Shown: positions 33,311-41,735 of the stretch, one piece after another
Numbering within the stretch: position 1 is the first letter of the stretch
Layout: every line of letters begins with the position of its first letter
Assembly (NCBI RefSeq): GCF_036346295.1
Contig: NZ_CP107819.1
Span: forward strand, 3,844,001 to 3,908,000
Source: Streptomyces sp. NBC_00536
GTDB lineage: Bacteria > Actinomycetota > Actinomycetes > Streptomycetales > Streptomycetaceae
Length of the DNA stretch: 64,000 nucleotides
Direction of reading: 5' to 3'
Translations under genes and position numbers: made by a program
Notes under the pieces: model-generated
Database searches by the model: none
Told to the model about the DNA's origin: nothing
The model's input: the letters and a program-made list of their open reading frames with translations, nothing else

Positions 33311-33790
33311 CTAGACCTCGTCGGGGGTCAGCTCCACCAGGATCTCGACCTCGACGGGTGCGTCCAGCGGCAGCACCGCGACGCCGACGGCGCTGCGCGC
33401 GTGCACGCCGCGCTCGCCGAGCACCTCGCCCAGCAGCTCGCTCGCGCCGTTCAGCACGCCCGGCTGCCCGGTGAAGTCGGGCGCGGAGGCCACGAAGCCG
33501 ACGACCTTCACGACGCGCGCGATCCGGTCGAGGTCACCCACGACGGACTTCACGGCGGCCAGGGCGTTCAGCGCGCACACGGCGGCCAGTTCCTTGGCCT
33601 GCTCGGGCGAGACTTCCGCACCGACCTTGCCGGTGACCGGCATGCTGCCCTTCACCATCGGGAGCTGGCCCGCGGTGTGGACGTACGCACCCGAGCGCAC
33701 GGCCGGCTGGTAGGCGGCCAGCGGCGGGACGACGTCGGGCAGCGTCAGGCCCAGCTCGGCCAGCCGCGCTTCCACGGCTCCGGCGGTCAT
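33311..33790 (-). CDS. RidA/YjgF family protein
   Basis: 159 residues. RidA-type fold with VHTAGQLPM near the N-terminus and ARSAVGVAVLPLDAPVEVEILVE at the end. The catalytic Arg of true RidA (AR-S-x-VxV) is kept in HARSAVGV, so imine/enamine deamination is possible, though this belongs to the longer group often called endoribonuclease L-PSP. The ATG overlaps the stop of the DUF4177 gene (ATGA), so the two are translated together. Counterpart of Rv3678c. Confidence 0.92.
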   Translation of the reverse strand: MTAGAVEARLAELGLTLPDVVPPLAAYQPAVRSGAYVHTAGQLPMVKGSMPVTGKVGAEVSPEQAKELAAVCALNALAAVKSVVGDLDRIARVVKVVGFVASAPDFTGQPGVLNGASELLGEVLGERGVHARSAVGVAVLPLDAPVEVEILVELTPDEV

Positions 33791-33948
33791 GCCTTCTCCC
33801 GCTTGAGGTAGGCCACGAGCTGCTCGGGGTTGTTCGGTCCGGGCACCACCTGGACCAGCTCCCAGCCGTCCTCGCCCCAGGTGTCCAGGATCTGCTTGGT
33901 GGCATGGACCAGCAGCGGGACGGTCGCGTATTCGAACTTCTTGGTCAT
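33787..33948 (-). CDS. DUF4177-type small protein
   Basis: 53 residues: MTKKFEYATVPLL, then ILDTWGEDGWELVQVVPG, the DUF4177 signature (aromatic-rich strand, then W-G-x-D-GWELV). Function unknown. The longer reading from 34011 is rejected because TACGCT lies 7 bases before the ATG at 33946-33948 and the family starts here. Coupled by ATGA to ridA, in the same position as the small gene Rv3678A in M. tuberculosis. Confidence 0.88.
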   Translation of the reverse strand: MTKKFEYATVPLLVHATKQILDTWGEDGWELVQVVPGPNNPEQLVAYLKREKA

Positions 33949-33955
33949 GGGAGCG

Positions 33956-33961
33956 AGCGTA
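33956..33961 (-). promoter_or_regulatory. Putative -10 box, leaderless DUF4177-ridA operon
   Basis: TACGCT on the minus strand, 7 bases before the ATG at 33948. Confidence 0.5.
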
Positions 33962-34030
33962 GTGCCTGTCCCGGGACGTGATGCGCGACCCGTCCTGCCC
34001 CCGCCGCCCACGACAGCGCCACCGAGGAAT

Positions 34031-34036
34031 TAGGCT
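34031..34036 (+). promoter_or_regulatory. Putative -10 box, leaderless Get3-like operon
   Basis: TAGGCT ends 8 bases before the GTG at 34045; GGTCGCT in between offers no ribosome site. Confidence 0.5.
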
Positions 34037-34044
34037 CGGTCGCT

Positions 34045-35034
34045 GTGAGCAGGCTCCAGGTGGTCAGCGGCAAGGGCGGCACCGGAAAGACCACGGTCGC
34101 CGCGGCATTCGCGCTCGCCCTCGCACGCGAGGGCGGACGCACGCTTCTGGTGGAGGTGGAGGGCAGGCAGGGGATCGCACAGCTCTTCGGGGCGGAGGCG
34201 CTCCCGTACGAGGAGCGGAAGATCGCCGTCGCGCCGGGCGGCGGTGAGGTGTTCGGGCTCGCGATCGACGCGGAGCGGGCCCTGCTGGACTACCTCCAGA
34301 TGTTCTACAAGCTCGGCTCGGCCGGGCGCGCCCTGAAGAAGCTGGGCGCCATCGACTTCGCGACCACGATCGCGCCGGGGCTGCGGGACGTGCTGCTGAC
34401 CGGCAAGGCGTGCGAGGCGGTGCGGCGCAAGGACAAGGCGGGCCGGTTCGTCTACGACCACGTGGTGATGGACGCGCCGCCGACCGGGCGGATCACCCGC
34501 TTCCTGAACGTCAACGACGAGGTGGCGGGGCTGGCCCGGTTCGGGCCGATCCACAATCAGGCGCAGGCCGTCATGAAGGTGCTGAAGTCCCCGGAGACGG
34601 CCGTGCACCTGGTGACGCTGCTGGAGGAGATGCCGGTCCAGGAGACCGCGGACGGCATCGCAGAACTGCGCGCCGTCGGGCTGCCGGTCGGCCGGGTCAT
34701 CGTCAACATGATGCGACCGCACCACCTGGACGAGGGAACCTTGCGGGCGGCCGCCGGGAACCACCGCGCCGAGCTGGCCCGGTCGCTGTCCCGGGCCGGC
34801 CTGGGCGGCGCGCGGCGCGGGGGCCTGGCGGAGCGGCTGCTGGACCCGCTGCTGGAGCAGGCCGCGGAACACGCGGGCCGGGTGGAGCTGGAGCGGGAGC
34901 AGCGGGCGGTCCTGGACGGGCTGGACGTGGCGGCGTACGAACTCCCCCTGCTCGGCGCGGGGATGGACCTGGCCGGGCTGTACGAGCTGGCGACGGAACT
35001 CCGCAAGCAGGTGGGTCAGGTGGGGACCGAATGA
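34045..35034 (+). CDS. Get3/ArsA-like ATPase A (Rv3679 type)
   Basis: 329 residues. SIMIBI ATPase with the deviant Walker A GKGGTGKTT: Lys10 is the signature lysine that reaches across the dimer. Switch I region DFATTIAPG and switch II VVMDAPPTGRITRF follow, and a C-terminal helical region. Family members include ArsA arsenite ATPase and the tail-anchored protein chaperone Get3. In mycobacteria Rv3679 forms a heterodimer with Rv3680 and is linked to envelope lipid and glycerol homeostasis. GTG 34045 is the start; the ATGA overlap at the end couples it to the second ATPase, as expected for equal amounts. Confidence 0.93.
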   Translation: MSRLQVVSGKGGTGKTTVAAAFALALAREGGRTLLVEVEGRQGIAQLFGAEALPYEERKIAVAPGGGEVFGLAIDAERALLDYLQMFYKLGSAGRALKKLGAIDFATTIAPGLRDVLLTGKACEAVRRKDKAGRFVYDHVVMDAPPTGRITRFLNVNDEVAGLARFGPIHNQAQAVMKVLKSPETAVHLVTLLEEMPVQETADGIAELRAVGLPVGRVIVNMMRPHHLDEGTLRAAAGNHRAELARSLSRAGLGGARRGGLAERLLDPLLEQAAEHAGRVELEREQRAVLDGLDVAAYELPLLGAGMDLAGLYELATELRKQVGQVGTE

Positions 35035-36347
35035 GCGAGAACCTGGGGAGCACGGGGACCATGGGCCTGGACACTCCGCCGCGGCTGGCGGTCGACGCGC
35101 TGCTCGACGATCCGGCCACGCGGATCGTCGTGTGCTGCGGGTCGGGCGGCGTCGGCAAGACCACCACGGCCGCGGCACTGGGCGTACGGGCGGCGGAGCG
35201 CGGGCGCACGGTGGTCGTCCTGACCATCGACCCGGCGCGCCGGCTGGCGCAGTCCCTCGGGATCGACACGCTCGACAACACCCCGCGGCGGGTGGCCGGG
35301 GTGGGCGGCGAACCGGGCGCGGACCAGCCCGGCGGTGAACTGCACGCCATGATGCTGGACATGAAGCGGACCTTCGACGAGATCGTCGAGGGGCACGCGG
35401 ACGGCGAGCGGGCGAAGGCCATCCTGGACAACCCCTTCTACCAGTCGCTGTCGGCCGGGTTCGCGGGCACGCAGGAGTACATGGCGATGGAGAAGCTCGG
35501 GCAGCTGCGCGCCCGGGACGACTGGGACCTGATCATCGTCGACACCCCGCCGAGCCGCTCCGCGCTGGACTTCCTCGACGCGCCGAAGCGGCTGGGGTCC
35601 TTCCTGGACGGGAAGTTCATCCGGGTGCTGATGGCTCCGGCGAAGGTCGGCGGCCGGGCCGGGATGAAGTTCCTCAATGTCGGCATGTCGATGATGACCG
35701 GCACGCTGAGCAAGCTGATGGGTGCCTCGCTGCTGAAGGACGTACAGACCTTCGTGGCCGCGATGGACACGATGTTCGGCGGCTTCCGGACCCGCGCGGA
35801 CGCGACGTACCGGCTGCTGCAGGCTCCCGGTACGGCCTTCCTCGTGGTCGCGGCGCCGGAGCCGGACGCGGTGCGCGAGGCGGCGTACTTCGTGGAGCGG
35901 CTGGCCGCGGAACGGATGCCGCTGGCCGGGCTCGTGCTGAACCGGGTGCACGGCAGCGGGGCCGACCAGCTCTCGGCGGAGCGGGCGTTGGCCGCCGCAG
36001 AGAATCTTGAAGAGGGCGGCATTGTCGATCAGGAGTCCGGGAAAGCTGGACATCGTGACTCCGCCGCGGACGGCTCCCCCGCCGAAGAGTTCACAGCGGA
36101 CGAGGGCGCGGACGACGACTTCGACAAGGACTTCACAGCGGACGAGATCACCGCTGGTCTGCTGCGCCTGCACGCCGAGCGCATGCAGGTGATCGCGCGC
36201 GAGCGGCGCACACGCGATCGGTTCACCTCGCTGCACCCCGAGGTGGCGGTGGCCGAAGTGGCCGCCCTGCCCGGCGATGTACACGACCTCGCCGGGCTGC
36301 GGGCCATCGGAGAGCGGCTCGCGGCCGGGGTACCGGCCGGAGCGTAG
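35031..36347 (+). CDS. Get3/ArsA-like ATPase B (Rv3680 type)
   Basis: 438 residues. The P-loop is CGSGGVGKTTTAAAL: Ser38 stands where the signature lysine of the family should be, while Lys43 of Walker A is kept. VVVLTIDPARRLAQSLG, LIIVDTPPSRSALDFLD and a Met-rich region (GMSMMTGTLSKLMGASLL) that may form the hydrophobic client groove follow. A ~60-residue acidic insertion (DSAADGSPAEEFTADEGADDDFDKDFTADE, quoted here as SPAEEFTADEGADDDFDK) precedes the C-terminal helix. The start ATG overlaps the stop of ATPase A. Probably an obligate heterodimer with it. It is convergent with wblA, 17 bp away. Confidence 0.93.
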   Translation: MSENLGSTGTMGLDTPPRLAVDALLDDPATRIVVCCGSGGVGKTTTAAALGVRAAERGRTVVVLTIDPARRLAQSLGIDTLDNTPRRVAGVGGEPGADQPGGELHAMMLDMKRTFDEIVEGHADGERAKAILDNPFYQSLSAGFAGTQEYMAMEKLGQLRARDDWDLIIVDTPPSRSALDFLDAPKRLGSFLDGKFIRVLMAPAKVGGRAGMKFLNVGMSMMTGTLSKLMGASLLKDVQTFVAAMDTMFGGFRTRADATYRLLQAPGTAFLVVAAPEPDAVREAAYFVERLAAERMPLAGLVLNRVHGSGADQLSAERALAAAENLEEGGIVDQESGKAGHRDSAADGSPAEEFTADEGADDDFDKDFTADEITAGLLRLHAERMQVIARERRTRDRFTSLHPEVAVAEVAALPGDVHDLAGLRAIGERLAAGVPAGA

Positions 36348-36364
36348 ACGGGCTGCGCGGGGGT

Positions 36365-36715
36365 CTACCCGGCTGCCGCGTACGTCTCGAACCGAAGATC
36401 AACCTCCGCATCGACATCCACGGTGAGGATGCCCGTACTGCGCTCGTACTCCGTACGGGCGGTTTCGAGCAGCCGTCGCCACGAGGTGACGGTGGGGCGC
36501 CTGCGCAGCAATGCGCGCCGCTCCCGCTCGGTCATTCCGCCCCACACGCCGAACTCGACGCGATTGTCGAGCGCGTCGGCCAGGCATTCGGTCCGCACCG
36601 GACATCCGGTGCACACCGCCTTGGCCCTGTTCTGTGCCGCTCCTTGAACGAACAGTTCATCCGGATCGGTAGTGCGGCAGGCTGCCTGCGCACTCCAGTC
36701 GGTAACCCAGCCCAT
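36365..36715 (-). CDS. wblA: WhiB-like [Fe-S] regulator WblA
   Basis: 116 residues. The four cluster cysteines are Cys13, Cys35, Cys38 and Cys44 (AACRTT, CTGCPVRTEC), followed by the turn GVWGG (56-60) and the basic motif RRALLRRRP. The N-terminus MGWVTDWSAQAACRTTDP and length identify WblA, a pleiotropic repressor of antibiotic synthesis that is needed for aerial hyphae to mature; orthologue of M. tuberculosis WhiB4. A longer start at 36772 (GTG) is open in frame, but the ATG at 36713-36715 with AGAGGACGG about 9-10 bases upstream gives the known WblA start. The C-terminus is a few residues longer than in S. coelicolor. Confidence 0.96.
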   Translation of the reverse strand: MGWVTDWSAQAACRTTDPDELFVQGAAQNRAKAVCTGCPVRTECLADALDNRVEFGVWGGMTERERRALLRRRPTVTSWRRLLETARTEYERSTGILTVDVDAEVDLRFETYAAAG

Positions 36716-36969
36716 CCCGGCGCCGTCCTCTCCCGAATCGAGGCTCCCCCACGGCGGTAGCGGCATATTCACCGCTACCAGTTGAGGACGTTACGGAAGG
36801 TGGACACAGTGCAACACCCCCGTCGGGCCCAATCTTGAATGGTCCGAACGGACTATGGGTAAGCGGCAGATCACCCGACGGAGTGATCGGACGACATGCC
36901 CGACCATTCCGGCAATTCGGGTGAATCGACGGTGGGCCACCTGAGAGGGGCGCGAGATTCGGACAAGAG

Positions 36970-36993
36970 TTCACCCCATTCGGGAAGGGTGAA
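36970..36993. promoter_or_regulatory. Inverted repeat in the wblA/PBP spacer, candidate operator
   Basis: TTCACCC and GGGTGAA are separated by 10 bases. The arms are perfect over 7 bp. The regulator cannot be named from sequence. Confidence 0.35.
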
Positions 36994-37087
36994 AAACAAG
37001 CCGCGGGGTTGATGTCGCGCCGCACTGCTGTGACAGTTGTTGCCAGCTTAGGCCAAGGCATTCGCGTGTGTCCGGCGAATGAGAACG

Positions 37088-37093
37088 TAGGCT
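37088..37093 (+). promoter_or_regulatory. Putative -10 box, leaderless PBP gene
   Basis: TAGGCT ends 7 bases before the ATG at 37101; the sequence GCCCTCC between has no ribosome site. Confidence 0.55.
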
Positions 37094-37100
37094 GCCCTCC

Positions 37101-39416
37101 ATGGGAAAGAAGCGCTCAAGCGGAGGGCTCTCGGGGAGCCAACAGGCCGCCAGGTTCCTCGGGGTGTCCGTTCTCTCCGGAGTCGTGCTCGCCGGCATCG
37201 CGATCCCCGGCGCGGGCGCGCTGGGCCTCGCGGCCAAGGGCACGGTCGAGGGATTCGACGAGATCCCGGCCAATCTGAAGACACCTCCGCTGAGCCAGCG
37301 CACCACGATTCTGGACTCCGAAGGTGGCTTGATCGCCACTGTCTATTCACGTGACCGTCAGGTCGTGCCGCTCACCGCGATCTCGCCCTACATGCAGAAG
37401 GCGATCGTCGCGATCGAGGACTCGCGTTTCTACGAACACGGCGCGGTGGACCTCAAGGGCATCCTGCGCGCCGTGAACCGCAACGCGCAGGAGGGCGGCG
37501 CCGCACAGGGCGCTTCCACCCTCACCCAGCAGTACGTGAAGAACGTCTTCGTCGAAGAGGCCGGCGACGACGAGAGCAAGGTGCGCGAAGCCCAGGAGAA
37601 GAGCCTCGGGCGCAAGATCCGCGAGCTGAAGTACTCGATCCAGGTCGAGGAGGAACTCGGGAAGAAGAAGATCCTCGAGAACTACCTCAACATCACGTAC
37701 TTCGGCCAGCAGGCGTACGGAATCGAGTCGGCGGCGCAGCGCTACTTCAGCAAGCCCGCCAAGGACCTCACCCTGGACGAGGCCGCGCTGCTCGCGGGCA
37801 TCGTCCAGTCGCCGACCCGCTTCGACCCGGTCAACGACTCGGCCGAGTCCATGAAGCGCCGCAATGTCGTCCTCCAGCGGATGGCCGACATGAAGGACAT
37901 CTCGCAGGCGGAGGCGGACGCGGCGAAGCTCAAGCCCGTCACCCTGAAGGTGACCCGCCCGAAGAACGGCTGCATCACGGCCGTCAAGGGCGCGGGCTTC
38001 TTCTGCGACTACGTGCGCAACACCTTCCTGACCGACACGGTCTTCGGCAAGACCCGGGAGGAGCGCGCGAAGCTCTGGAACCAGGGCGGCCTGACCGTAC
38101 GGACCACCCTGGACCCGCAGTCGCAGGAGGCGGCCAACGCCTCGATCAAGGAGCACGTCTACGCGGACGACTCGATCGCGACGGCCGTGACCATGGTCCA
38201 GCCGGGCACCGGACGGGTGCTCGCGATGGGTCAGTCGAAGCCGTACGGCTTCGGGAAGAACGAGACGCAGATCAACTACTCCGTGGACAAGCGGATGGGC
38301 GGCTCCAACTTCGGCTTCCAGACGGGCTCGACCTTCAAGCCCTTCATCGCCGCCGCGGCGCTGGAGCGCGGGACGCTGCCGACCAAGGTCTACCCGGCGC
38401 CGTACGAGATCGACTACCCGAGCCCGATCGCGCGCTGCGACGGCACGAACTACATCAACGAGCGCGACCCCAAGACCAAGAAGTACGAGAAGGCGCAGAA
38501 CGAGACCGAGGAGGAGTACGGCCCGTACGCGCTGAAGACGGCGATGGAGAAGTCCATCAACACGTACTTCGTCCAGATGATCGGCGAGGTCGGGCTCTGC
38601 CCGGTCACCGAGATGACGCAGAAGCTGAACGTCGTCCCGGCGAGCGGCGAGAAGCTCCCCGAGTCCCCGTCCATCGCGCTCGGTTCGGCCGAGATGTCCC
38701 CGCTGACGATGGCCAACGCCTACGCCGCCTTCGCCAACCGCGGCGTCTACTGCACCCCGGTCGCGATCGAGGCCATCACCGACTCGCACAACAAGGCGCT
38801 CCAGGTGCCGAAGTCCAAGTGCGACCAGGCGATGTCGGAGACGACCGCCGACACCGTCAACACGCTGCTGCGCGGAGTGGTCGACTCCGGTACCGGTGAG
38901 AAGGCCGGGCTGACCGACCGCGACAGCGCGGGCAAGACGGGTACCACCGACAACCGCTACAACGCCTGGTTCGTCGGCTACACCCCGAACATGTCCGGCG
39001 CGGTGTGGGTCGGCTCGGGCGGCGCGAAGAAGATCTCGATGGAGGACATCACCATCGGCGGGCAGTACTACCCGAAGGTCTTCGGTGGCGGCCTGCCCGG
39101 CCCGATCTGGAAGGACGCCGTCTCGGGCGCGCTGTCCGGGCGCGAGGCCCCGACCTTCACCACGGTCAACATCCCGGAGCCCTCGACCCCCTCCGGCGGC
39201 AGCCGCAACAACCAGAACCCGCCGCCCGCGAACCGGCCCGGCAAGGGCAAGCCCGGCAAGCCGGGCGGCGACGGCAAGCCGGGTGACGGCGCGCCGGGCG
39301 GGCAGACGATCGCGGGCATGACCACCGGCACCCCGGGCGGCGGCCCGGGCACGCCCGACCCGGGCATCAGCCTCCCGGCGGGCATCCTGGGCGAGCCGAC
39401 GGGCCGCCGCCCGTAG
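37101..39416 (+). CDS. Class A penicillin-binding protein (transglycosylase/transpeptidase)
   Basis: 771 residues. A short cytoplasmic head and one membrane helix (FLGVSVLSGVVLAGIAIPGAG) are followed by the glycosyltransferase 51 domain, with catalytic Glu in IEDSRFYEHG (~106) and TLTQQYVKN. The transpeptidase has the nucleophile Ser410 in GSTFKPF, SIN (485-487) and KTGTTDNRYNAW (612). There is no PASTA domain; the C-terminus is a Gly/Pro/Lys-rich tail (~690-771). It polymerises and cross-links peptidoglycan. Position next to the WhiB gene matches ponA2 (Rv3682). Confidence 0.97.
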   Translation: MGKKRSSGGLSGSQQAARFLGVSVLSGVVLAGIAIPGAGALGLAAKGTVEGFDEIPANLKTPPLSQRTTILDSEGGLIATVYSRDRQVVPLTAISPYMQKAIVAIEDSRFYEHGAVDLKGILRAVNRNAQEGGAAQGASTLTQQYVKNVFVEEAGDDESKVREAQEKSLGRKIRELKYSIQVEEELGKKKILENYLNITYFGQQAYGIESAAQRYFSKPAKDLTLDEAALLAGIVQSPTRFDPVNDSAESMKRRNVVLQRMADMKDISQAEADAAKLKPVTLKVTRPKNGCITAVKGAGFFCDYVRNTFLTDTVFGKTREERAKLWNQGGLTVRTTLDPQSQEAANASIKEHVYADDSIATAVTMVQPGTGRVLAMGQSKPYGFGKNETQINYSVDKRMGGSNFGFQTGSTFKPFIAAAALERGTLPTKVYPAPYEIDYPSPIARCDGTNYINERDPKTKKYEKAQNETEEEYGPYALKTAMEKSINTYFVQMIGEVGLCPVTEMTQKLNVVPASGEKLPESPSIALGSAEMSPLTMANAYAAFANRGVYCTPVAIEAITDSHNKALQVPKSKCDQAMSETTADTVNTLLRGVVDSGTGEKAGLTDRDSAGKTGTTDNRYNAWFVGYTPNMSGAVWVGSGGAKKISMEDITIGGQYYPKVFGGGLPGPIWKDAVSGALSGREAPTFTTVNIPEPSTPSGGSRNNQNPPPANRPGKGKPGKPGGDGKPGDGAPGGQTIAGMTTGTPGGGPGTPDPGISLPAGILGEPTGRRP

Positions 39417-39433
39417 CGCGTACGCAGACGTAT

Positions 39434-39479
39434 ATGAGGGAGGGCCCCGGTCGCAGTCGCGACCGGGGCCCTCCCTCAT
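39434..39479. terminator. 21-bp perfect bidirectional terminator
   Basis: ATGAGGGAGGGCCCCGGTCGC and its exact complement flank AGTC (39434-39479), between the convergent PBP gene (stop 39416) and the yqeY gene (stop 39493). Confidence 0.93.
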
Positions 39480-39492
39480 GTGTGCGCAGGTG

Positions 39493-39954
39493 TCAGGAGA
39501 GGAGCTTCTTGACGGTCGCGGCGACGCGCCCGCCCTCCGCCAGCCCGGCGACCTTCGGGTTCACGATCTTCATGACGGCGCCCATCGCCCGCGGCCCCTC
39601 GGCGCCCGCGGCCCTGGCCTCCTCGACGGCCGACGCCACGATCGCGGTCAGCTCGTCGTCGCTGAGCTGCTTGGGCAGGTACGCGTCGAGCAGCTCACCC
39701 TCGGCCACCTCGCGCGCGGCCTGCTCGGTCCGGCCACCCTGGGCGAAGGCCTCGGCGGCCTCGCGGCGCTTCTTCGCCTCCTTCGCGATCACCTTGAGGA
39801 CTTCGTCGTCGGAGAGCTCGCGCGCTTCCTTGCCCGCGACCTCCTCCTTGGTGATGGCGGTGAGGGTCAGTCGCAGCGTGGACGAGCGGAGTTCGTCGCG
39901 CGCCTTGATGGAGTCGGTGAGGTCTTCCCTGAGCTTGGCCTTGAGCGTGGTCAT
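39493..39954 (-). CDS. GatB/YqeY-domain protein
   Basis: 153 residues matching the YqeY family: MTTLKAKLREDLTDSIKAR, then SSTLRLTLTAI, KEEVAGKEARELSDDEVL, and the C-terminal GAVMKIVNPKVAGLAEGGRVAATVKKLL. The domain is shared with the tail of GatB, which binds tRNA during transamidation; the free-standing protein has no established reaction. ATG 39954 follows CAGACT by 6 bases without a ribosome site. A longer reading from 40023 is rejected on this ground and because it would cross the phosphoesterase promoter. Confidence 0.93.
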   Translation of the reverse strand: MTTLKAKLREDLTDSIKARDELRSSTLRLTLTAITKEEVAGKEARELSDDEVLKVIAKEAKKRREAAEAFAQGGRTEQAAREVAEGELLDAYLPKQLSDDELTAIVASAVEEARAAGAEGPRAMGAVMKIVNPKVAGLAEGGRVAATVKKLLS

Positions 39955-39960
39955 GGGTCG

Positions 39961-39966
39961 AGTCTG
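39961..39966 (-). promoter_or_regulatory. Putative -10 box, leaderless yqeY gene
   Basis: CAGACT on the minus strand, 6 bases before the ATG at 39954. Confidence 0.4.
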
Positions 39967-40021
39967 CCAGGTGCGGGGGCGCTGGCGCCCGCCGGTTTTC
40001 CCGGTCTGCGACGATGGGGCC

Positions 40022-40960
40022 ATGCGTGCGCGTTACGGAATCCCCCTGAAGGTCACCGCGGGCATCGCCGCGGCCGGAGTCGCCGGTGTGGCCTATGCCG
40101 CCGGTTTCGAGGCACGGTCGTTCCGGCTCCGCCGGGTGACCGTCCCGGTGCTCCCCCAGGGGATGCGGCCCCTGCGGGTCCTGCAGGTATCGGACATCCA
40201 CATGGTCGGCGGGCAGGGCAAGAAGCGCGCCTGGCTCCAGTCCCTGGCGGGACTGCGGCCCGACTTCGTGGTGAACACCGGCGACAACCTCTCGGACACC
40301 GAGGGGATCCCGGAGGTGCTCGACGCGCTCGGTCCGCTGATGGAGTTCCCCGGCGCCTACGTCTTCGGCTCGAACGACTACTACGGACCGCGCCTGCGCA
40401 ACCCGGGGCGCTATCTGATCGAGAAGGTCCAGGGCCGGCACGGGCTGAACGGCAACAAGCCGGTCGTCGGCGCCGTCCACAACCCGTGGGAGGACCTGCG
40501 GGACGCCTTCGACGCGGCGGGCTGGCTGAACCTCACCAACACCCGGGCGCGGATGAAGCTGGACGGGCTGGAGCTGGCCTTCACCGGTCTGGACGACCCG
40601 CACATCAAGCGGGACCGCTACGAGCGGGTGGCCGGCGGTCCGGAGGCGGACGCCGACTTCTCGGTCGCCGTCGTGCACGCCCCGTACCTGCGCGCGCTGG
40701 ACGCCTTCGCGGCGGACGGCTATCCGCTGATCCTCGCGGGGCACACGCACGGCGGGCAGCTGTGCGTCCCCTTCTACGGGGCCCTGGTCACCAACTGCGA
40801 CCTGGACGCCAAGCGGGTGAAGGGCCTCTCCACGCACGAGGCCGCCGGGCAGCGCTCGTACCTGCACGTCTCGGCCGGCTGCGGCACGAACCGGTTCACC
40901 CCGGTCCGCTTCGCCTGCCCGCCGGAAGCGACCCTGCTCACCCTGACGGCCGCGTCCTGA
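40022..40960 (+). CDS. Membrane-anchored metallophosphoesterase (YkuE type)
   Basis: 312 residues. N-terminal hydrophobic anchor (VTAGIAAAGVAGVAYAAGF), then the calcineurin-like metal motifs VSDIHM, NTGDN, FGSNDYY, VVHAP and AGHTHGGQL in order. This group includes YkuE-type phosphoesterases at the membrane; substrate unknown. ATG 40022 is near GACGAT (6 bases upstream), with no ribosome site. It corresponds to Rv3683 next to ponA2 in M. tuberculosis. Confidence 0.93.
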   Translation: MRARYGIPLKVTAGIAAAGVAGVAYAAGFEARSFRLRRVTVPVLPQGMRPLRVLQVSDIHMVGGQGKKRAWLQSLAGLRPDFVVNTGDNLSDTEGIPEVLDALGPLMEFPGAYVFGSNDYYGPRLRNPGRYLIEKVQGRHGLNGNKPVVGAVHNPWEDLRDAFDAAGWLNLTNTRARMKLDGLELAFTGLDDPHIKRDRYERVAGGPEADADFSVAVVHAPYLRALDAFAADGYPLILAGHTHGGQLCVPFYGALVTNCDLDAKRVKGLSTHEAAGQRSYLHVSAGCGTNRFTPVRFACPPEATLLTLTAAS

Positions 40961-40994
40961 GGCCGCGTCCTGAGACCCGACGCGGCCCAGCCGG

Positions 40995-41000
40995 TACGTT
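40995..41000 (+). promoter_or_regulatory. Putative -10 box, leaderless Pr6Pr gene
   Basis: TACGTT ends 6 bases before the ATG at 41007. Confidence 0.5.
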
Positions 41001-41006
41001 GAACGG

Positions 41007-41696
41007 ATGATCGCAGCAGGTTTCGCAGCTTCCTTCCGCGCCCTGATCGCCCTGGCCGCGACCGTGGGCCTCGTGATCGAGTGCGTCTACGGCAGCGTTC
41101 CCGTCGTGCTGAGCTTCTTCACCATCTGGACGAACATCCTGGTGGCGGTGGTCTTCGGGCTCTGCGCGGTGCGCGCGTGGCAGCGCCGCCCGGAGCCTGG
41201 CCCCCTGTGGCGGGGCGGGGTGCTGCTCTTCATCCTGATCACCGGGCTGGTCTTCCACCTGGTGCTGGACAATCCGTCGAGCCCGTTCAACGTGGTCGAG
41301 GACCTCGACAAGCTCAGCGGCGCCAGGGCCGTCTCCAACCAACTGCTGCACACGGTCACCCCGATCGCGGCCGCCCTGGACTTCGTACTGCTCACGGCCC
41401 CGCGCCGACTGCGCCCGCGCCATGCGGCCCAGTGGCTGGCCTTCCCCTTCCTGTACCTGGCGTTCGCCCTGGTCCGCGGCGCCCTGCTGGCCCCGGGCAC
41501 GAAGACGCGGTACACGTACCCCTTCATCGACGTGGCGGAGTACGGCTACGCCCGGGTCGCGGTGAACGGTCTCGTCCTCGGCCTCGCCTTCTACGCCCTG
41601 GGCCTCGCCCTGGTCACGGCCGACCGCTTCCGCCCGGCCCTCCTCACCCCCCGCGAAAACCGGATTTCGTCTCCGGCCGACGGTCCGCTAAAGTAA
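41007..41696 (+). CDS. Pr6Pr-family six-pass membrane protein
   Basis: 229 residues with six predicted membrane helices, among them VVLSFFTIWTNILVAVVFGL, GVLLFILITGLVFHLVL and VNGLVLGLAFYALGLALV. The conserved F-T-x-x-T/W-T-N-I-L motif and TYPFIDV near the fifth helix are those of the predicted six-pass (Pr6Pr) family. Function unknown. Its stop is only 39 bases before the tRNA-Pro gene, so the two may share a transcript. Confidence 0.85.
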   Translation: MIAAGFAASFRALIALAATVGLVIECVYGSVPVVLSFFTIWTNILVAVVFGLCAVRAWQRRPEPGPLWRGGVLLFILITGLVFHLVLDNPSSPFNVVEDLDKLSGARAVSNQLLHTVTPIAAALDFVLLTAPRRLRPRHAAQWLAFPFLYLAFALVRGALLAPGTKTRYTYPFIDVAEYGYARVAVNGLVLGLAFYALGLALVTADRFRPALLTPRENRISSPADGPLK

Positions 41697-41735
41697 TCGA
41701 TGTCGCCAGGGCAGCAACACCGCCAAGGCGGCGAT

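Larger units (their letters stand above)
36716..37100. other. 385-bp divergent regulatory region of wblA and the PBP gene
   Basis: No gene beyond a possible 19-codon N-terminal extension of wblA. It holds the wblA promoter and long leader, and the PBP promoter. An inverted repeat TTCACCC-n10-GGGTGAA lies at 36970-36993, and TAGGCT at 37088-37093. The size fits wblA being a heavily regulated developmental gene. Confidence 0.6.

Noticed and set aside
36716..36772. Longer WblA start at 36772
   Set aside because: The first 19 residues are not part of the known WblA start, and the ATG at 36715 has a purine-rich ribosome site.
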